A stretch of 37,680 bases of DNA from a virus. Location of the stretch: positions 1 to 37,680 of IMG/VR virus record IMGVR_UViG_3300044638_004237; one strand, written 5' to 3'. The position numbers were made by a program, and so were the translations under genes. Below the pieces are notes generated by a model. It searched no databases and was not told the origin of the DNA. It saw only the letters and a program-made list of their open reading frames with translations. How positions within the stretch are numbered: the first letter of the stretch is position 1; each line of letters opens with the position of its first letter. Shown here piece after piece: positions 37,396-37,680 of the stretch.

Positions 37396-37680
37396 TTGTC
37401 TTGACAAGATCGTCGTTCCCCCTTTTAAAATCCCCACAGCTTCGCGTGATTTCCACCTTGGTCATTTCTTCGGCTTTCGTTTTGACTTTGACTTGCCGGA
37501 AGAGGATTTCGACCGTTTCCGGGTCGTCGTCAGCGATGAGTTTGGCGTAGCGCAGTTGGTCAATAAGTGGCTTACAGCCTCCTGCAAAATTGTCGGCGTC
37601 GAGGAGCGAGCATGCGCTTCTCGTAATGATGAGAGTAGTGCGAGCTTTGCGCGGACTTTCTCTTGGGCCAGCGTGGTCCA
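37385..37680 (-). CDS. rusA: RusA-like resolvase, 3' part (cut by window edge)
   Basis: Contains the second half of the 139-residue protein that begins at the left end, and includes the 127 duplicated bases. It carries LLDADNFAGGCKPLID, LRYAKLIADDDPETVEILF and RQVKVKTKAEEMTKVEI, the RusA C-terminal half. It ends in DLVKTSFD, with the stop codon inside a late-motif copy. Confidence 0.85.
   Translation of the reverse strand, partial: DHAGPRESPRKARTTLIITRSACSLLDADNFAGGCKPLIDQLRYAKLIADDDPETVEILFRQVKVKTKAEEMTKVEITRSCGDFKRGNDDLVKTSFD
37554..37680. repeat. Direct terminal duplication, right copy
   Basis: Identical to bases 1-127; see the left copy. Removing one copy gives the circular genome of about 37,553 bp. 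Confidence 0.95.

Noticed and set aside
1-37680. Anti-phage defence island, retron, DGR or insertion sequence
   Set aside because: No reverse transcriptase, transposase, restriction enzyme or CRISPR components were seen; unassigned genes are small and lie within normal phage operons.
1-37680. True terminal redundancy of virion DNA
   Set aside because: The repeat is exactly 127 bases and falls inside a gene, as expected for an assembly overlap of a circular contig.

Overview
The window is the complete, circularly closed genome of a temperate tailed phage with a short-tailed (podovirus-like) structural module. Bases 1-127 recur exactly at 37554-37680, so the unit is about 37,553 bp and the window edges cut through one gene, a RusA-type resolvase. 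Base composition is GC-rich by eye, with a few conspicuously AT-rich islands. The lipoprotein in the lysis cassette points to a Gram-negative host. The phage carries the 3' half of a host tRNA-Leu(CAA) gene as its probable attachment site. I cannot name the host; some proteins recall phages of Verrucomicrobiota, but that is only an impression.

Layout. Nearly every gene is on the minus strand, so the genome reads right to left. (a) Control and integration, 6.0-8.4 kb: two related ribbon-helix-helix (RHH) proteins diverge from a shared intergenic region that holds tandem 10-bp repeats and palindromes. Nearby are an excisionase-like HTH protein, two tiny membrane proteins, a small basic protein, a tyrosine integrase, and an attP made of a tRNA-Leu core flanked by paired arm-type repeats. 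(b) Early recombination and replication, 5.8 kb down to 1 and around to 37.4 kb: RecT annealing protein, Cas4/RecB-like nuclease, a protein resembling the RNA polymerase alpha C-terminal domain, a DUF1376 replication protein, a DnaC-like loader, a DUF669-like protein and the RusA resolvase. There is no polymerase or replicative helicase, so the phage must borrow them from the host. (c) Packaging and head, 37.4-30.7 kb: small and large terminase, portal, scaffold, a tRNA-Met(CAT) and the major capsid protein. (d) Tail and ejection, 30.6-9.4 kb: an adaptor with an internally duplicated domain fused to a fibre-like domain, fibre and spike proteins, a nozzle-like protein, a GNAT protein, a core protein, a protein with a C-terminal lysozyme-like domain, and a 2,913-residue polyvalent protein with an ADP-ribosyltransferase-like domain. 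(e) Lysis, 9.35-8.42 kb: holin-like protein, lipoprotein and CHAP-type endolysin.

How it works together. In the lysogen the phage would sit in tRNA-Leu, restoring the host gene, with the RHH pair probably replacing the usual CI/Cro switch. On induction the early operon supplies excision and single-strand-annealing recombination. The late genes share an unusual signature: the 15-mer GTTTTGACTGATACC, read on the coding strand, occurs seven times exactly and three more times with one or two changes. Most copies lie just before the first gene of a late block (terminase, portal, scaffold, capsid, fibre, lysis), and none lies in the early region. This looks like a phage-specific late control element and is, with the RHH switch, the most interesting regulatory feature here.
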